A DNA stretch of 64,000 bases, taken from NCBI RefSeq assembly GCF_004363075.1, contig NZ_SNYN01000025.1, forward strand, positions 1-64,000, read 5' to 3'. Below the pieces are notes generated by a model. It was not told the DNA's origin and ran no database searches. It saw nothing but the letters and a program-made list of their open reading frames with translations. Below, piece after piece: positions 61,777 through 64,000 of this stretch (positions are counted from its first letter, which is position 1; each line of letters starts with the position of its first letter). Source of the DNA: Actinorugispora endophytica (GTDB lineage Bacteria > Actinomycetota > Actinomycetes > Streptosporangiales > Streptosporangiaceae). The translations under genes were made by a program, and so were the position numbers.

Positions 61777-63399
61777 ATGTCCGATCGCGCAACCGAAATC
61801 CTCGTCGTCGGCGGCGGGCTGGGCGGTGTCGCGGCGGCGCTGGCCGCGGCCGGCGCCGGCAACCGCGTCGTGCTCACCGAGGAGACCGACTGGATCGGGG
61901 GCCAGCTCACCGCGCAGGCGGTGCCGCCCGACGAGAACCCGTGGATCGAGCGGTTCGGCTCGACCGCCGCCTACCGCCGGCTGCGCGAGGGCATCCGCGA
62001 CTACTACCGGCACCACTACCCGCTGCGCGCCGAGGCCCTGGACCTGGCCGAACTCAACCCGGGGGCCGGGCGCGTCAGCAAGCTGTGCCACGAGCCGCGG
62101 GTCGCGCTGGCCGTGCTGGAGTCGCTCATCGCCCCGCACCGGGCGTCGGGGCGGCTGACCGTCCTGCTGGAGCACCGCCCGGTCGCCGCCGAGACCTCCG
62201 GCGACGAGGTGGTGTCGGTGACCCTGGAGGGCCCCGGCGGCGAGCGCACCACCGTCGCCGCCGACTACGTCCTGGACGCCACGGAGAACGGCGACCTGCT
62301 GCCCCTCGCCGGGGTCGAGCACGTCACCGGGGCCGAGGCCCGCTCGGAGCACGGGGAACCGCACGCCCCCGAGGAGGCCGACCCGCTGAACCTGCAGGGC
62401 ATCACCTACTGCTTCGCGATGTCGTACCACCCGGGCGAGGACCACACGATCGAGCGGCCGCGCATGTACGACTTCTGGCGCTCCTACCGCCCCGACTTCT
62501 GGCCCGGCCCGCTCCTGGGGCTGAACGCCCCCGACCCGCGCACCCTGGAGCCCGTCGAGCGGACCTTCGAGCCCAACCCCGACACCGACCCGCTGGCGGT
62601 CAGCGCCGACCAGAGCGCCGACGCCGGGGACAAGGAGCTGTGGGGCTTCCGCCGGATCCTGGCGCGCGGGATGCACCGGCCCGGCGCGTTCGACTCCGAC
62701 ATCACGCTCGTGAACTGGCCGCTCAACGACTACTGGCTCAGGCCCGCCCTGGAGGTCGAGGGGCTCGTGGACGCCGAGGCGGTCGCCCTGGCGCACGAGG
62801 AGGCCCGCCAGCTCTCGCTGTCGGTTCTGTACTGGCTCCAGACCGAGGCGCCCCGCTCCGACGGCGGGACCGGCTTCCCGGGGCTGCGCCCGCGCCCCGA
62901 CGTCACCGGCACCGCCGACGGCCTGGCCAAGTCCGCCTACGTGCGGGAGTCGCGGCGCATCCGCGCCGTCACCACCGTCACCGAGCACGACGTCTCGCTC
63001 GACATCGTGGGCCCCTACGGCGGCACCCGGCACCCGGACTCCGTGGGCGTGGGCAGCTACCGCATCGACCTGCACCCCTCGACCGGCGGCGACAACTACG
63101 TCGACATCGCCAGCGTCCCCTTCGAGATCCCGCTGGGGGCGCTGCTGCCGGTGCGGACGCGCAACCTGCTGCCCGCGGGCAAGAACATCGGCACCACCCA
63201 CATCACCAACGGCTGCTTCCGGCTGCACCCCGTCGAGTGGAACATCGGCGAGGTCGCCGGCCGCCTGGCCTCGTTCGCCCTCGGCCACGGGGTCCGGCCC
63301 CACCAGGTGCGCGAGGACGGCAAGCTCCTGGACGAGTTCACCCGCCTGCTGGACCGGACCGGCGTCGAACGCCACTGGCCGGACGTCCGCGGCTACTGA
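61777..63399 (+). CDS. FAD-dependent oxidoreductase (FAD_oxidored family)
   Basis: The 540-residue flavoprotein has the dinucleotide motif ILVVGGGLGGVAAALAAAGAG at its start (about 8-28), WIGGQLTAQAVPPDEN, a second FAD contact (YVLDATENGDLLPLAG) and the C-terminal LPAGKNIGTTHITNGCFRLH. Relatives act in uptake or oxidation of organic acids and sugars. ATG 61777 has GGAAAGG 6 bases upstream. It lies in the LacI unit and is followed 107 bases on by a hydantoinase gene, so the two may degrade the same compound. Confidence 0.9.
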   Translation: MSDRATEILVVGGGLGGVAAALAAAGAGNRVVLTEETDWIGGQLTAQAVPPDENPWIERFGSTAAYRRLREGIRDYYRHHYPLRAEALDLAELNPGAGRVSKLCHEPRVALAVLESLIAPHRASGRLTVLLEHRPVAAETSGDEVVSVTLEGPGGERTTVAADYVLDATENGDLLPLAGVEHVTGAEARSEHGEPHAPEEADPLNLQGITYCFAMSYHPGEDHTIERPRMYDFWRSYRPDFWPGPLLGLNAPDPRTLEPVERTFEPNPDTDPLAVSADQSADAGDKELWGFRRILARGMHRPGAFDSDITLVNWPLNDYWLRPALEVEGLVDAEAVALAHEEARQLSLSVLYWLQTEAPRSDGGTGFPGLRPRPDVTGTADGLAKSAYVRESRRIRAVTTVTEHDVSLDIVGPYGGTRHPDSVGVGSYRIDLHPSTGGDNYVDIASVPFEIPLGALLPVRTRNLLPAGKNIGTTHITNGCFRLHPVEWNIGEVAGRLASFALGHGVRPHQVREDGKLLDEFTRLLDRTGVERHWPDVRGY

Positions 63400-63506
63400 C
63401 CGCCCCCGAGGCGGCGCAGCCGCGCCACCGCCCGCGCGGACCGCGACCACGCGGTCCGCGCGGGCCACCCCACCGCAGTCCCCCGCCCATCCCGGAGGTG
63501 TCGGCC

Positions 63507-64000
63507 ATGACGCCACATCCCAGACCATCCGCGATCCGTGTCGGCATCGACGTCGGCGGCACGTTCACCGACGCCGTCGCCGTCAGCGCCCGCACCTACG
63601 AGCTGCTCGGCCAGGTGAAGGTCCCCACCAGCCACGACCACCCCGACGGCGTCGCGCACGGCATCATGAGCGCGCTGGAGACCCTGCTCGCCGACGTCGG
63701 CGTGCCCGCCACCGACGTCACCTTCCTGGCCCACGGCACCACGCAGGCGACCAACGCCCTGCTGGAGGGCGACGTGGCGACCGTCGGGATCGTGGGCGTG
63801 GGACGCGGCCTCGACGCCTGGGCCACCCGGCGGCTGCGCTCCCTGGGCCGCCTCAAGCTCGCCCCCGGACGCACCCTCCCGGTGCGCTACACCGGCCTCA
63901 GGAGCCCCGACCGTCCCGAGGAGGTGCGCGCGGCCGTCACCCGGGTTCTCGAGGACGGCGCGCAGGTTCTGGTCGCGGTCGAGCCCTTCAGCGTCGACGA
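63507..64000 (+). CDS. Hydantoinase/oxoprolinase family protein (5' part)
   Basis: The first 164 residues of a HyuA-type protein are present: RVGIDVGGTFTDAVAVS (about 11-27), the ATP-binding phosphate loop of the family, and FLAHGTTQATNALLEGDV (about 74-91). Such enzymes use ATP to open cyclic amides such as hydantoins or 5-oxoproline. The gene runs off the right edge. ATG 63507 follows GGAGG with 8-base spacing. A HyuB partner would be expected downstream, outside the window. Confidence 0.92.
   Translation, partial: MTPHPRPSAIRVGIDVGGTFTDAVAVSARTYELLGQVKVPTSHDHPDGVAHGIMSALETLLADVGVPATDVTFLAHGTTQATNALLEGDVATVGIVGVGRGLDAWATRRLRSLGRLKLAPGRTLPVRYTGLRSPDRPEEVRAAVTRVLEDGAQVLVAVEPFSVD

Noticed and set aside
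1-64000. tRNA, rRNA, riboswitch, phage or plasmid modules
   Set aside because: I looked for tRNA-like arms, T-box or other riboswitch-like leaders, and integrase, replication or structural phage genes, and found none I could support.

Overview
The window reads as chromosome of a very GC-rich, sporulating, mycelial actinomycete, most like Nocardiopsis or a close relative. This is an inference. It rests on the strong G/C bias at third codon positions, frequent GTG and TTG starts with overlapping TGA/GTG junctions, an FxLD-type lanthipeptide precursor, an XRE(DUF5753)-DUF397 pair, a Spo0M homologue, a GAF/PAS/SpoIIE phosphatase and TetR/LacI regulators. No rRNA, tRNA, phage module or cas gene was seen.

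Region 1 (1-7.5 kb) is a scarred accessory patch. The end of an IS5-type element interrupts an XRE regulator. Next to it lie an intact FxLD lanthipeptide precursor and a LanB dehydratase that is cut by a complete IS3-family element. The other end of that element lies inside a type I-E CRISPR array, which has lost its distal end. The array has 25 full repeats, reads leftward by repeat polarity, carries one duplicated spacer and has no cas genes in the window. A DUF397/XRE regulator pair follows.

Region 2 (7.5-26.6 kb) holds a small ATPase module and a helicase/SWIM pair preceded by the wreck of a DrrA-type ABC ATPase beside its probable TetR regulator. It continues with a carboxylate-amine ligase, peptide deformylase, a multi-domain PP2C phosphatase, two MFS exporters, a HAD-HerA-like ATPase fusion and a dehydrogenase/Gfo-Idh operon.

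Region 3 (26.7-37.2 kb) has two glucosyl-3-phosphoglycerate synthase genes, one with a GT4 partner. It also has the most interesting operon of the window: an NrtR-like NUDIX regulator, a J-domain pseudokinase, a vWA protein and an adenylosuccinate-synthetase paralogue, headed by a 31-bp nested dyad operator.

Region 4 (37.3-47.4 kb) has a two-component system, an SRPBCC protein, an acyl-CoA-synthetase homologue that has lost its catalytic motifs, Spo0M, a second Bcr/CflA exporter, a HipA-like kinase with DUF3037, and a DUF5685 protein with a very cysteine-rich tail.

Region 5 (47.4-64 kb) carries a second helicase/SWIM pair, a TetR/AGE-epimerase pair, a cold-shock gene with a structured leader, an FdhF/YdeP-type molybdoenzyme, a solo FabF and a nitrilase. 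It ends with a LacI regulon: two perfect operators between a Tat-exported beta-propeller protein and LacI, followed by an FAD oxidoreductase and the start of a hydantoinase gene.

Two families of dispersed palindromes occupy several intergenic regions, mostly just after stop codons. One family shows a compensatory base change between copies.
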